Assembly: GCA_964396555.1 (NCBI GenBank)
Contig: CAYNFX010000070.1
Location: 1 to 9,478, forward strand
From: Geofilum sp964396555
Lineage (GTDB): Bacteria > Bacteroidota > Bacteroidia > Bacteroidales > Marinilabiliaceae
Direction: 5' to 3'
Length of the DNA: 9,478 nucleotides
Part shown: positions 1-7,486 of the stretch, in pieces
Layout: each line of letters starts with the position of its first letter
How positions within the stretch are numbered: position 1 is the stretch's first letter
Notes under the pieces: model-generated
Told to the model about the DNA's origin: nothing
The model's input: only the letters and a program-made list of their open reading frames with translations
Database searches by the model: none
Program-made: the position numbers and the translations under genes

Positions 1-1284
1 TATGGCGGCAGTTTTGATGACCATCCAAATCACGGATACTTTTGCATTGATGGGCTGATACGAGCTGACAGAGTACCCAACCCCCACTTCTATCAGGTTG
101 CCAGGACATATCAGAATATAGAGTTTACCCTTAACGGCACTGATCAAATAAAACTGAAAAACAAGTATTTCTTTACCAGTCTGGATGAGTTTGACTACAG
201 TTATGAATGGATGGAAGGCGGGGTGGTAATAGCAAAAGGCAATGTATCACCAACCGGAGACATATTGACAATAGAAACTAAGGTAGCAGAAAGAAGAGAA
301 CTGATTCTGAATGTTTATGCCCTTCTGAAACAAAACCATCCCTGGGCAGAAAAAGGTTTTGTAGTTGCCTGGGAACAGTTTGCTGTATCGCCAGGTGAAA
401 AACCTGCGTTATCAAAAGACGCTGGCAAACCATCCTTAAGTCAAACATGCAAAGAGATCATAATAGAATCAGCAGGCTCAGTTTACATATTTGATGCAGA
501 AACCGGAGCCCTTACTTCATGGACTGTTGACGGGAGGGGGATCCTGGCAGGAATAATGGAACCCTATTTCTGGAAGCCAGCCAATGCTAACCAGTTGCAA
601 AACAACTACAACAACCGCCTGGGTGCATGGAGAGATGCAGCTGAACAACGTACACTGAAGGAATACCGAACCTGGCAGAATGAAGGAATATTAAGTATTG
701 AGTATAAGTTTGATTTGCCCGTAGGGGCATGGTACACCCTAACCTATTCTGTTGACGGAACGGGAAAGCTAAAAGTTAAAGCACATTACAGCCCTTATAA
801 AACAGACATCCCACTGATGCCTAAGTTTGGTTTCAGAGTGCAAGTATCACCAGCTTATGAAACTTTTGCTTGGTATGGTCGTGGTCCTCATGAAAACTAT
901 CCCGACAGGAAATCGGGCTATATGATTGGGAGGTATAAGTTACCTATTGACAGCATTATGGTTGACTATGCCAAGCCTCAGGATAATGCTAACAGAAGCG
1001 ATGTTCGCAACCTTAGCATTGCAGGTTTCGATATGCCACTAATCAAGATCCAGGGCATAGATCTGTTTAATTTCAGGGCATGGACATACTCGGAAGAGGA
1101 TCTTGAAAAGGCTGACTATCCCTTCCAGCTTCCTGAAAGGGATTATATCAACCTTAACATAGACAGCGAGATACACGGTGTCGGAGGAAACGACGGATGG
1201 GGTGCCAGAACTATGGATCAATATACGATTGACGGAAACAAAGAGCGCTCATTTGAGTTTATTATTGAAGCACTATATTATTAA
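1..1284 (+). CDS. GH2 beta-galactosidase (LacZ-type), C-terminal part, 5' end outside window
   Basis: Hydrolyses terminal beta-D-galactosides. The reading frame is open from base 1, so the Met at 211 is internal and 427 residues are visible. Residues 1-18 (YGGSFDD...YFCIDG) match the end of the GH2 barrel, corresponding to E. coli LacZ around Phe601-Asn604; the Asn604 (sodium ligand) position is Asp here. Next comes an immunoglobulin-like domain, then the beta-galactosidase small-chain domain: FWKPANANQ near 110-120, WYGRGPHENYPDR at 291-303, a PQDNANRSDVR stretch, and GGNDGWG at 395-401, whose Trp400 matches E. coli Trp999 of the substrate pocket. Both catalytic glutamates would lie upstream, outside the window, so activity cannot be judged. 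The conserved DND of the usual FWRxPTDND motif reads NAN. The cellular location is unknown because the signal sequence is not visible. The family assignment is firm; the exact substrate is not, since Bacteroidota carry many GH2 paralogues with different specificities. Confidence 0.93.
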   Translation, partial: YGGSFDDHPNHGYFCIDGLIRADRVPNPHFYQVARTYQNIEFTLNGTDQIKLKNKYFFTSLDEFDYSYEWMEGGVVIAKGNVSPTGDILTIETKVAERRELILNVYALLKQNHPWAEKGFVVAWEQFAVSPGEKPALSKDAGKPSLSQTCKEIIIESAGSVYIFDAETGALTSWTVDGRGILAGIMEPYFWKPANANQLQNNYNNRLGAWRDAAEQRTLKEYRTWQNEGILSIEYKFDLPVGAWYTLTYSVDGTGKLKVKAHYSPYKTDIPLMPKFGFRVQVSPAYETFAWYGRGPHENYPDRKSGYMIGRYKLPIDSIMVDYAKPQDNANRSDVRNLSIAGFDMPLIKIQGIDLFNFRAWTYSEEDLEKADYPFQLPERDYINLNIDSEIHGVGGNDGWGARTMDQYTIDGNKERSFEFIIEALYY

Positions 1285-1357
1285 ACCGATCAGCTAATTA
1301 TCATTTTTTGAAAGATAAAATAATGCTAGATTTCGGTGGGTCAACAACAGTAATACA

Positions 1358-2134
1358 ATGGAGGATATGAAGCTAATATCATGGAATGTAAACGGTATAA
1401 GGGCCGTAACCCAAAAGAACTTTTTTGAGGATATTGAAAATCTTTCCCCGGATATTCTGTGCCTTCAGGAAACCAAGGCTCAGGTGCACCAGGTCGAAGA
1501 AAGCCTTGAACCACTGAAGGACAGGTACAATATATACAGCAATTCTGCTGAACGTAAGGGGTACTCGGGAACAGCGATTCTTACCAAAACGGCTCCCATA
1601 AGTGTCACCTATGATATTGGCAAACCGGAACATGATCAGGAGGGTCGTGTGATATGTGCAGAGTATGACAGCTTCTACCTGGTAAATGTATATGTCCCCA
1701 ATTCAGGAAGCGAACTGAAACGACTTGATTACCGCCAGGAATGGGATCTTGACTTTTACAACTATCTTAAGAATCTTGAGAAATCCAAGCCGGTGATTGT
1801 ATGCGGTGACCTTAATGTTGCACACAAAAGTATTGACTTGGCCAGACCAAAGGAAAACTACAATAAGGCTGCCGGCTTTATGCAGGAAGAGATTGACGGT
1901 ATGGACCGCTATGTAGGTGGCGGTTTTGTTGACACATTCAGACACCTGTTTCCCGATCGTACTGATAAATACAGCTGGTGGAGTTTCAGAGCCGGGGCAC
2001 GTGGCAAGAACATAGGCTGGAGAATCGACTACTTCATTGTTAGTCCCACTCTCCTACCTCGCATCAAAAGTGCAGATATCCTTGACAATATAATGGGCAG
2101 TGATCACTGTCCTGTAACCCTCGAACTTGAGTAA
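1358..2134 (+). CDS. xth: Exodeoxyribonuclease III / class II AP endonuclease
   Basis: Cuts DNA 5' of abasic sites in base-excision repair and removes nucleotides from 3' ends. It is a single endonuclease/exonuclease/phosphatase domain of 258 residues, normal for the family. Visible active-site motifs (numbered from the ATG at 1358) are SWNVNG with Asn10, LQETK with Glu38, NVYVPN with Tyr112, GDLNVAH with Asp151 and Asn153, the GWRIDYF stretch with Asp224, and the terminal GSDH with Asp249-His250. All expected catalytic residues are present. The ATG at 1367 (protein starting MKLISWNVNG) is an equally good or better start, because family members usually begin 5-6 residues before the WNVNG motif; no ribosome-binding site decides between them. 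The gene lies 73 bases after the beta-galactosidase and 23 bases before the S9 peptidase. The short gap to the peptidase allows co-transcription, but no functional link is evident. Confidence 0.96.
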   Translation: MEDMKLISWNVNGIRAVTQKNFFEDIENLSPDILCLQETKAQVHQVEESLEPLKDRYNIYSNSAERKGYSGTAILTKTAPISVTYDIGKPEHDQEGRVICAEYDSFYLVNVYVPNSGSELKRLDYRQEWDLDFYNYLKNLEKSKPVIVCGDLNVAHKSIDLARPKENYNKAAGFMQEEIDGMDRYVGGGFVDTFRHLFPDRTDKYSWWSFRAGARGKNIGWRIDYFIVSPTLLPRIKSADILDNIMGSDHCPVTLELE

Positions 2135-2157
2135 TCTAAAATGAACAGAGATATTAT

Positions 2158-4233
2158 ATGAAACGCGTATTGTATATAGCAACATTGACCCTGGCCCTAG
2201 GCGCCTGTAACGAGAAAACGGAAACCCCGGAAGGCTCCTTTAACAACCGTGACCTGGTATTGAAATCGGATATAATGTCTCCGGAAGTCCTTTGGTCTTT
2301 TGGCCGTCTTAGTGAGGTAGCCCTCTCACCCGATGGCAGCACTGTGGTATATGGAGTTACCTACACCAATATCAGTGAGAACAAATCCTATACTGACCTG
2401 TATACAGTTCCTGCAATAGGTGGAGAAGTAAAACAGATCACCAATACAAAATTTAATGAAGCCCAACCGGGCTGGCGTCCTGATGGACAAAAAATCAGCT
2501 TCCTAAGTTCAGAATCAGGAAGCATGCAGCTTTGGGAGATGAACATCGATGGCAGTGCCCGTAAGCAAATCACAGATGTAGAAGGTGGTATCAGCGGTTA
2601 CCTTTACTCTCCTGATATGAAGCAACTGGCTTATATCAAAGCTGTAAAGCTTGACCAATCTGTAAATGACCTATATCCGGACCTACCTATGGCAAATGCC
2701 AGGATTGAAGAGGATCTGATGTACAGGCACTGGGATTCATGGCATGACTATACATACAACCACCTGTTTATAGCTCCATACAGCGAAGAAAGTCTTATCA
2801 CTTCAGGCAAAGATGTTCTGGAAGGAGAGCGCTTTGACACTCCTATGAAACCCTTTGGTGGTATGGAACAGATTGCATGGTCTCCCGACAGCAAGAACAT
2901 TGTATATTCATGTAAAAAGCTGGTTGGAAGGGATTATGCCTTCTCTACAAATTCAGACCTGTATCTGTACAATATTGAAACTGGTGCTACTGAAAACCTT
3001 ACCGAAGGAATGATGGGCTATGATAAGAATCCCGTCTTCTCTCCTGACGGTAGCAAGCTGATCTGGGAAAGCATGGAAAGGGATGGTTATGAAGCTGACA
3101 AGAACCGCCTCTTTTTGATGAACATGTCAAGTCGTGAGAAAGCTGACCTGACCGCATCATTCGATCATAATGTTGCATCACCTGTATGGGACAGAGAAAA
3201 ACCCTTTATCTGGTTTGTTTCAAATGTAAATGCTACCGAACAAATTCATGCTATCGATCTGCAAAGCGGTGAGATAAGCAAGGTTACTGAAGGTATGCAA
3301 GACTTCGTTCAGGTATTCAATGCAGGAGAGGTATTAGTAGCAGTGCGCATGAGTATCAGCTCGCCCTCAGAAATCTTCAGCATAGACCTGACGAGCGGCT
3401 CTGCTACCAATATATCCAATATCAATACACCAATACTGTCTCAACTCACTCTTGGTGATGTTGAGGAAAGATGGGTCAAGACAACTGATGACAAAGATAT
3501 GCTCGTTTGGGTTATTTATCCTCCCTATTTCGATCCTTCTAAGAAATACCCGGCCATCCTGTATTGCCAGGGAGGTCCTCAAGACGGAGTAAGCCAGTTC
3601 TGGAGCCTTAGGTGGAACTTCCAGATGATGGCTGCCAATGGCTATATAGTGATAGCACCAAACCGCAGGGGTCTGCCGGGCTTTGGAACGGAGTGGAATG
3701 AACAGATAAGTGGCGACTATGGAGGTCAGAACATGAAGGATTACCTGAGCGCAGTAGATGCCCTTTCAAAAGAACCCTTTATTGACGAGACCCGGCTTGG
3801 AGCAGTTGGTGCCAGCTATGGTGGCTTCTCGGTATATTGGCTTGCAGGCAATCACAACAAGCGATTTAAAGCCTTTATTGCCCATTGCGGCATATTCAAC
3901 AGTGATATGATGTACACGACCACCGAGGAGTCGTTCTTTGTTGACTGGGATATGAAAGGCCCATACTGGAAGCATCCCAATAAGCAATACAGTGCCTCAC
4001 CTCACCTCTTTGCCGACAAGTGGGATACACCAATACTTGTAATCCACGGAGAAAAGGACTTCCGCATACCCTACACTCAGGGTATGGCAGCCTTCAATGC
4101 CGCCAGGATTCAGGATATCCCAGCCCGCTTCCTGTTTTTTCCCGAAGAAAATCACTGGGTGTTGTCACCACAAAATGGCATACTGTGGCAAAGGGAATTT
4201 GCAGAATGGCTAAACAAATGGCTAAAGGAATAA
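2158..4233 (+). CDS. S9 family serine peptidase, dipeptidyl-peptidase 5-like, predicted lipoprotein
   Basis: Predicted to remove dipeptides from the N-termini of oligopeptides during peptide uptake. The N-terminus (MKRVLYIATLTLALGAC) is a lipoprotein signal with lipobox LGAC, so Cys17 should be lipidated and the enzyme membrane-anchored in the periplasm or at the surface. Residues 50-450 or so form a beta-propeller with recurring PD(G/S/M) blade motifs at 57-60, 108-110, 151-154, 242-245 and 295-298. The C-terminal alpha/beta-hydrolase domain carries the triad: Ser553 in GASYGG, Asp634 in HGEKDFRIP and His666 in ENHW. At 691 residues it has the length expected for DPP5 of Porphyromonas, and several stretches (FGGMEQIAWSPD, NSDLYLYN) recall that group. 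DPP5 rather than acylaminoacyl peptidase is an inference from recalled similarity; S9 membership is certain. It is probably the last gene of the run, ending at the hairpin at 4309. Confidence 0.93.
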   Translation: MKRVLYIATLTLALGACNEKTETPEGSFNNRDLVLKSDIMSPEVLWSFGRLSEVALSPDGSTVVYGVTYTNISENKSYTDLYTVPAIGGEVKQITNTKFNEAQPGWRPDGQKISFLSSESGSMQLWEMNIDGSARKQITDVEGGISGYLYSPDMKQLAYIKAVKLDQSVNDLYPDLPMANARIEEDLMYRHWDSWHDYTYNHLFIAPYSEESLITSGKDVLEGERFDTPMKPFGGMEQIAWSPDSKNIVYSCKKLVGRDYAFSTNSDLYLYNIETGATENLTEGMMGYDKNPVFSPDGSKLIWESMERDGYEADKNRLFLMNMSSREKADLTASFDHNVASPVWDREKPFIWFVSNVNATEQIHAIDLQSGEISKVTEGMQDFVQVFNAGEVLVAVRMSISSPSEIFSIDLTSGSATNISNINTPILSQLTLGDVEERWVKTTDDKDMLVWVIYPPYFDPSKKYPAILYCQGGPQDGVSQFWSLRWNFQMMAANGYIVIAPNRRGLPGFGTEWNEQISGDYGGQNMKDYLSAVDALSKEPFIDETRLGAVGASYGGFSVYWLAGNHNKRFKAFIAHCGIFNSDMMYTTTEESFFVDWDMKGPYWKHPNKQYSASPHLFADKWDTPILVIHGEKDFRIPYTQGMAAFNAARIQDIPARFLFFPEENHWVLSPQNGILWQREFAEWLNKWLKE

Positions 4234-4308
4234 CAGGATTGACTTTAGAGTAGGTCCTGAGGTAGTAATAAGCATGGACAAAAATACAGACTTTTAAGAA
4301 ATTTCAAT

Positions 4309-4337
4309 AAACAGCCGCAGTGTCCCTGCGGCTGTTT
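4309..4337 (+). terminator. Rho-independent terminator after the S9 peptidase
   Basis: A perfect 12-bp stem (AAACAGCCGCAG at 4309-4320 pairing with 4326-4337) closes a 5-base loop (TGTCC) and is followed by a short T run and TTGATT. It lies 75 bases after the peptidase stop codon. The left arm also begins with an A run, so it could act in both directions, but no gene approaches from the right here. Confidence 0.88.
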
Positions 4338-4367
4338 TGATTAGTTGAGGAATTAGTTGCAATTTTG
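4337..4367 (+). promoter_or_regulatory. Candidate promoter for the nucleotidyltransferase gene
   Basis: TTG at 4337-4339, a 20-base spacer and CAATTTTG at 4360-4367 resemble the Bacteroidota -33/-7 promoter (TTG, then TAnnTTTG), with one mismatch in the -7 box. Transcription would start about 20 bases before the ATG at 4394. The -33 element overlaps the tail of the preceding terminator. This is a consensus match by eye only. Confidence 0.35.
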
Positions 4368-4393
4368 CCTTCGAAAACAAAATAAACTGAATA

Positions 4394-5296
4394 ATGAAAC
4401 CTACACTACTAATACTTGCTGCCGGAATGGGCAGCCGTTACGGGGGACTAAAGCAAATGGACGAACTTGGCCCCTCTGGTGAATCGATTATCGATTACTC
4501 TATATACGATGCGATACAGGCAGGCTTTGGAAAGGTTGTTTTTGTTATACGCGAAGATTTTGCTGAAGCTTTCAAGGAAAGATTCGAGCCCCGCCTCAAG
4601 GGAAGGATTGAAACTACCTATGTATATCAAAGCCTGGACAAGCTACCTGCAGGATTTTCAGTTCCCGAAGGCCGTGAAAAACCATGGGGCACAGGTCATG
4701 CAATGATTATGGCAAAGGACGTGATTGACACTCCATTTGCAGTAATCAATGCAGACGACTTTTACGGCAGGGATGCCTATATAAAAGCTGCTGAGTTTCT
4801 CAACGTAAGCAGCGAAGAGAATGCTTATGCTATGATTGGCTATGCACTTAGAAACACCCTTTCTGAACACGGTACCGTATCAAGGGGTGTTTGCGGAGTA
4901 GATGCTAACAACTTCCTCACCCATGTTGTAGAGCGTACCAAGATAGGATACGAAGGCGAAAATATTTTCTTCTATGAGGAAAACAACAAGGAAGAACTTA
5001 GGGGAGACGTTCCTGTGTCAATGAATTTCTGGATCTTCAAGCAGGGTTTCCTTGCCCAGCTTGAAGAAGGGTTCAAGGAATTCCTCAAAGTAAAAGGAAG
5101 CGAAATGAAGTCAGAATTTTACTTCAATGCTCAGGCAGATAACATGGTCAAAAACGGCAAGGCGACAGTAAAGGTCATCAACACATCATCCCGCTGGTTT
5201 GGTGTTACTTACCGTGAAGACCGCCCCATGGTTCAGGAGTCACTGCTTAAGCTCCATGAGTCAGGTCTATATCCCCAGAAAGGTCTTTGGGTATAA
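4394..5296 (+). CDS. Sugar-1-phosphate nucleotidyltransferase (NTP_transferase family)
   Basis: Predicted to join a sugar 1-phosphate to a nucleotide, giving an NDP-sugar and pyrophosphate, in the cytoplasm. Residues 8-21 (LAAGMGSRYGGLKQ) are the nucleotide-binding signature of this fold. KPWGTGHA at 97-104 and the acidic pair Asp121-Asp122 in NADDFYG fit the base/sugar-binding region and the metal site. VSMNFWIF at 208-215 and WFGVTYREDRP at 268-278 lie in the C-terminal half. There is no left-handed beta-helix extension, so it is not a GlmU-type acetyltransferase fusion, and at 300 residues it is a stand-alone domain. Similar proteins in Bacteroidota are annotated only as nucleotidyltransferase, and the sugar and nucleotide cannot be read from the sequence. 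No sugar kinase or glycan gene is adjacent. It has its own candidate promoter and ends flush against the opposing nth gene. Confidence 0.9.
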   Translation: MKPTLLILAAGMGSRYGGLKQMDELGPSGESIIDYSIYDAIQAGFGKVVFVIREDFAEAFKERFEPRLKGRIETTYVYQSLDKLPAGFSVPEGREKPWGTGHAMIMAKDVIDTPFAVINADDFYGRDAYIKAAEFLNVSSEENAYAMIGYALRNTLSEHGTVSRGVCGVDANNFLTHVVERTKIGYEGENIFFYEENNKEELRGDVPVSMNFWIFKQGFLAQLEEGFKEFLKVKGSEMKSEFYFNAQADNMVKNGKATVKVINTSSRWFGVTYREDRPMVQESLLKLHESGLYPQKGLWV

Positions 5297-5947
5297 TTAC
5301 TTTTGTTTCAGATTTGAGTAGTATTCGCAGCAATCCCTGAGTCCACATTCATCACATTTGGGTTTTCTGGCAATACACACATAGCGTCCGTGCAGGATTA
5401 GCCAATGGTGTGCTATTACCAGAAGGTCCTCAGGGATATACTTCACAAGCTGTTTCTCTGTTTCCAAGGGGGTCTTGGCATTTTTAGTCAAACCAATACG
5501 TGCCGCGACACGAAATACGTGGGTATCTACAGCCAAAGCAGGCTTATTAAATACCACAGAAGCTATCACATTTGCAGTCTTTCGTCCTACTCCTGGCAGT
5601 TTTTGCAACTCATCCACATCAGAAGGTACTACTCCACCAAATTCACCTATCAGCTTCTGGGCCATCCCCACAAGGTTCTTACTCTTGTTATTGGGGTAGC
5701 TGCAAGAACGGATATATTCAAAGACCTCCTCCACTTCGGCCCTCGCAAGGGACTCAGCCTCAGGAAAACGCTCAAAGAACATGGGTGTTATCATATTGAC
5801 CCGCTTGTCGGTACATTGAGCGGAGAGGATTACTGCTACAAGCAATTCATAAGGATTACTGTAATGCAGTTCGGTTTCCGCAACCGGCATATTCTCCTGA
5901 AACCAGGCTATAACATTCTTAAATCGCTCACTCCTTACCATCTGCAT
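5297..5947 (-). CDS. nth: Endonuclease III, DNA glycosylase/AP lyase
   Basis: Excises oxidised pyrimidines from DNA and nicks the abasic site by beta-elimination. The helix-hairpin-helix motif LPGVGRKTANV (117-127) contains the catalytic Lys123, and AVDTHVFRV holds the catalytic Asp141. The C-terminal cysteines 191, 198, 201 and 207 are spaced C-x6-C-x2-C-x5-C, exactly the endonuclease III [4Fe-4S] cluster pattern. At 216 residues the protein is of normal length. Start: ATG at 5947; the Met at codon 3 (5941) is a close alternative. It lies 26 bases downstream of zupT on the same strand, so it is probably the last gene of the regulator-importer-nth operon. Its stop codon directly abuts the stop of the converging nucleotidyltransferase gene, and no terminator hairpin is visible for either. 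It shares a repair pathway with xth in this window. Confidence 0.96.
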   Translation of the reverse strand: MQMVRSERFKNVIAWFQENMPVAETELHYSNPYELLVAVILSAQCTDKRVNMITPMFFERFPEAESLARAEVEEVFEYIRSCSYPNNKSKNLVGMAQKLIGEFGGVVPSDVDELQKLPGVGRKTANVIASVVFNKPALAVDTHVFRVAARIGLTKNAKTPLETEKQLVKYIPEDLLVIAHHWLILHGRYVCIARKPKCDECGLRDCCEYYSNLKQK

Positions 5948-5973
5948 TTAGTATTCTCAAAAGATATCCCCCC

Positions 5974-6801
5974 TTACATCATAAGTAAAAGACTCAATGC
6001 CATAACGGCCATACCACTCACGAGTCCATATATTGAAAGGTGGTGTTCACCAAACTCACGAGCAGCAGGCAGTAGTTCATCAAGACTGATAAACACCATA
6101 ATACCAGCTACAGAGGCAAAGATAATCCCAAAAAGCAGGGGTCCCATAAAGGGCATAAGCAGACCAAAACCTATCAATGCACCCAATGGTTCTGCAAGTC
6201 CTGAAATAAAGCTATAGCGAAATGCCTTACGTTTACTGCCAGTTGCATAGAATACCGGAATTGAAACGGCAATACCTTCAGGGATATTGTGAATTGCAAT
6301 TGCAGCTGCAATTGCAATACCAAGGTTCGGATCAGCCAGGGCAGCAGTAAAAGTTGCCAAGCCCTCGGGAAAGTTGTGAATAGCGATTGCCAATCCCGTC
6401 ATTACTCCCACACGCATCATCCTTTTTTCCTTTGTTTTCCTTTGCCTTTGTTCCTCGGTCATATCTTCCACCTTCCCAATCTCGTGTGGGTTTTCTCCTT
6501 TGGGGATAAACCTGTCAATAAGCGCTATTAATAAAATGCCGCCAAAAAAAGAAAATACAGTAATCCATGTTCCGGTAGTATCGCCATATTCCAAAGAAAG
6601 TTGGGTTTTCGCCTTCAAGAAAATCTCCACAAAGGAAACATAGATCATCACACCGGCAGAAAAACCCAAAGATATTGAAAGGAAGCGGGTATTAGTACGC
6701 TTGGCAAAGAAGGCCATTGCACTACCAATTCCAGTTGACAAACCTGCCAGCAGAGTCAATCCCAAAGCCAACATTATGTTACTAACCTCTATTTCACCCA
6801 T
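5974..6801 (-). CDS. zupT: ZIP-family divalent metal importer, ZupT type
   Basis: Imports divalent metals (Zn, Fe, Mn or Co in characterised ZupT proteins) across the inner membrane. About eight hydrophobic segments are visible, roughly at 8-33, 40-62, 79-99, 131-155, 160-186, 193-218, 221-244 and 257-275. A charged, arginine- and glutamate-rich cytoplasmic loop lies at about 100-130. The two metal-site signatures are HNFPEG (142-147) in segment 4 and HNIPEG (171-176) in segment 5, and ISGLAEPLG follows in segment 6, as in E. coli ZupT. I chose the ATG at 6801 (275 residues) because it begins one base after the regulator's stop codon (TAA t ATG) and places the first membrane helix near the N-terminus. 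The frame also permits an ATG at 6825, which would overlap the regulator gene by 23 bases. Translational coupling to the regulator and shared control by metal are likely. Metal preference is unknown. Confidence 0.94.
   Translation of the reverse strand: MGEIEVSNIMLALGLTLLAGLSTGIGSAMAFFAKRTNTRFLSISLGFSAGVMIYVSFVEIFLKAKTQLSLEYGDTTGTWITVFSFFGGILLIALIDRFIPKGENPHEIGKVEDMTEEQRQRKTKEKRMMRVGVMTGLAIAIHNFPEGLATFTAALADPNLGIAIAAAIAIHNIPEGIAVSIPVFYATGSKRKAFRYSFISGLAEPLGALIGFGLLMPFMGPLLFGIIFASVAGIMVFISLDELLPAAREFGEHHLSIYGLVSGMAVMALSLLLMM
6293..6318. repeat. Perfect 26-bp palindrome inside zupT
   Basis: The arm ATTGCAATTGCAG (6293-6305) is followed without a spacer by its exact reverse complement. It encodes the alternating Ile-Ala stretch just before HNIPEG (residues 162-170), so repeated ATT and GCA codons may fully explain it. 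Confidence 0.9.
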
Positions 6802-6802
6802 A

Positions 6803-7465
6803 TTATACTTCTTTAATAGATACAAATATTCTCTGTACCAGTTCTTCAGACAAGATCATCTTGCGATCCCCGACTTTTACTTCCCTGCTTTTGTCGAAAT
6901 CAAAGTTTCTTAGGTTCCTGATCAGAACCCCGGGACGAATCCCGTAGCTTTCAAACAAGTCAAAAATTTCAGGTTCCCTTACGATTAGTCTTGACACCAC
7001 ATAATCCCTGTTATCCTCCACTTCACACAGAGATTCAAGCCCAATATGCACAGGCATCTCACCATCCCGGCCAGGAATGGGTTCTCCGTGAGGATCAAAG
7101 TTTGGAAAACCAAGAAAAGCCTCAATTTTATTCATCAAAGCATCAGAACTGTGATGTTCAAGACGCTCGGCTTCTTCGTGAACAGCCTTCAAGTCCAGTT
7201 TCAAAACCTGATGCAGGAAAAGCTCCCACAGACGGTGTTTACGAATAATCTTAAGGGCCTCTGCCTTGCCCTCCTCACTCAAAGTAAGTTCCTTGTACGG
7301 CTCATAATCAACAAGCCCACTGACAGCTAGCTTTCTGGACATATCAGTAACAGCCGCCGAACTAATATTTAGATGGGAAGCAAGAAGAGATCTGCTCACC
7401 TCGCCAGGCTTTTCCTGACTAAGGAGAAAAATAGTCTTAAGAAAATTATCAATCGAAATGGACAT
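6803..7465 (-). CDS. DtxR/MntR-family metal-dependent transcriptional regulator
   Basis: Senses a divalent metal and represses metal-uptake genes, most likely its own operon with zupT. The start chosen is the ATG at 7465 (220 residues, beginning MSISIDNFLKTIFLL as the family usually does); the frame extends upstream only to a TTG at 7516. A winged helix-turn-helix occupies about 22-68, followed by the dimerisation and metal-binding domain (RKHRLWELFL, then HEEAERLEHH), the PHGEPIPG linker, and a C-terminal FeoA/SH3-like domain from about 141. By hand alignment the metal residues are His77, Glu81, His96, Glu100, Glu103 and His104. The residue matching DtxR Cys102 is Glu, as in MntR, while the ancillary-site residues (His77, Glu81, His96) follow DtxR. 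The position of MntR Asp8 / DtxR Met10 is Asn7. The cognate metal (Mn or Fe) is therefore uncertain. A perfect palindrome lies 22 bases upstream of the start. Confidence 0.93.
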   Translation of the reverse strand: MSISIDNFLKTIFLLSQEKPGEVSRSLLASHLNISSAAVTDMSRKLAVSGLVDYEPYKELTLSEEGKAEALKIIRKHRLWELFLHQVLKLDLKAVHEEAERLEHHSSDALMNKIEAFLGFPNFDPHGEPIPGRDGEMPVHIGLESLCEVEDNRDYVVSRLIVREPEIFDLFESYGIRPGVLIRNLRNFDFDKSREVKVGDRKMILSEELVQRIFVSIKEV

Positions 7466-7486
7466 CTTATCAAACTGATTTGTTGC

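Noticed and set aside
1296..1316. Weak hairpin (TTATC ... GATAA) between the beta-galactosidase and xth
   Set aside because: The stem is only 5 AT-rich pairs with an 11-base loop and no T run, so it is not a credible terminator.
1307..1334. Possible promoter upstream of xth (TTTG at 1307-1310, TAGATTTC at 1327-1334)
   Set aside because: The spacer of 16 bases is short for the Bacteroidota consensus and the -7 box lacks its final G.
1358..2134. A dedicated DNA-repair island made of xth and nth
   Set aside because: The two genes are more than 3 kb apart on opposite strands in different transcription units, so their presence in one window is not evidence of a joint system.
2141..2161. Six-codon frame (ATG at 2141, TGA at 2159-2161) overlapping the peptidase start codon as ATGA
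   Set aside because: Too short, no ribosome-binding site, and such mini-frames are frequent by chance; translational coupling cannot be supported.
5405..6217. Long plus-strand open frame opposite nth and zupT
   Set aside because: It is antisense to two genes with complete catalytic motifs, and its translation has no recognisable domain; it is a shadow frame.
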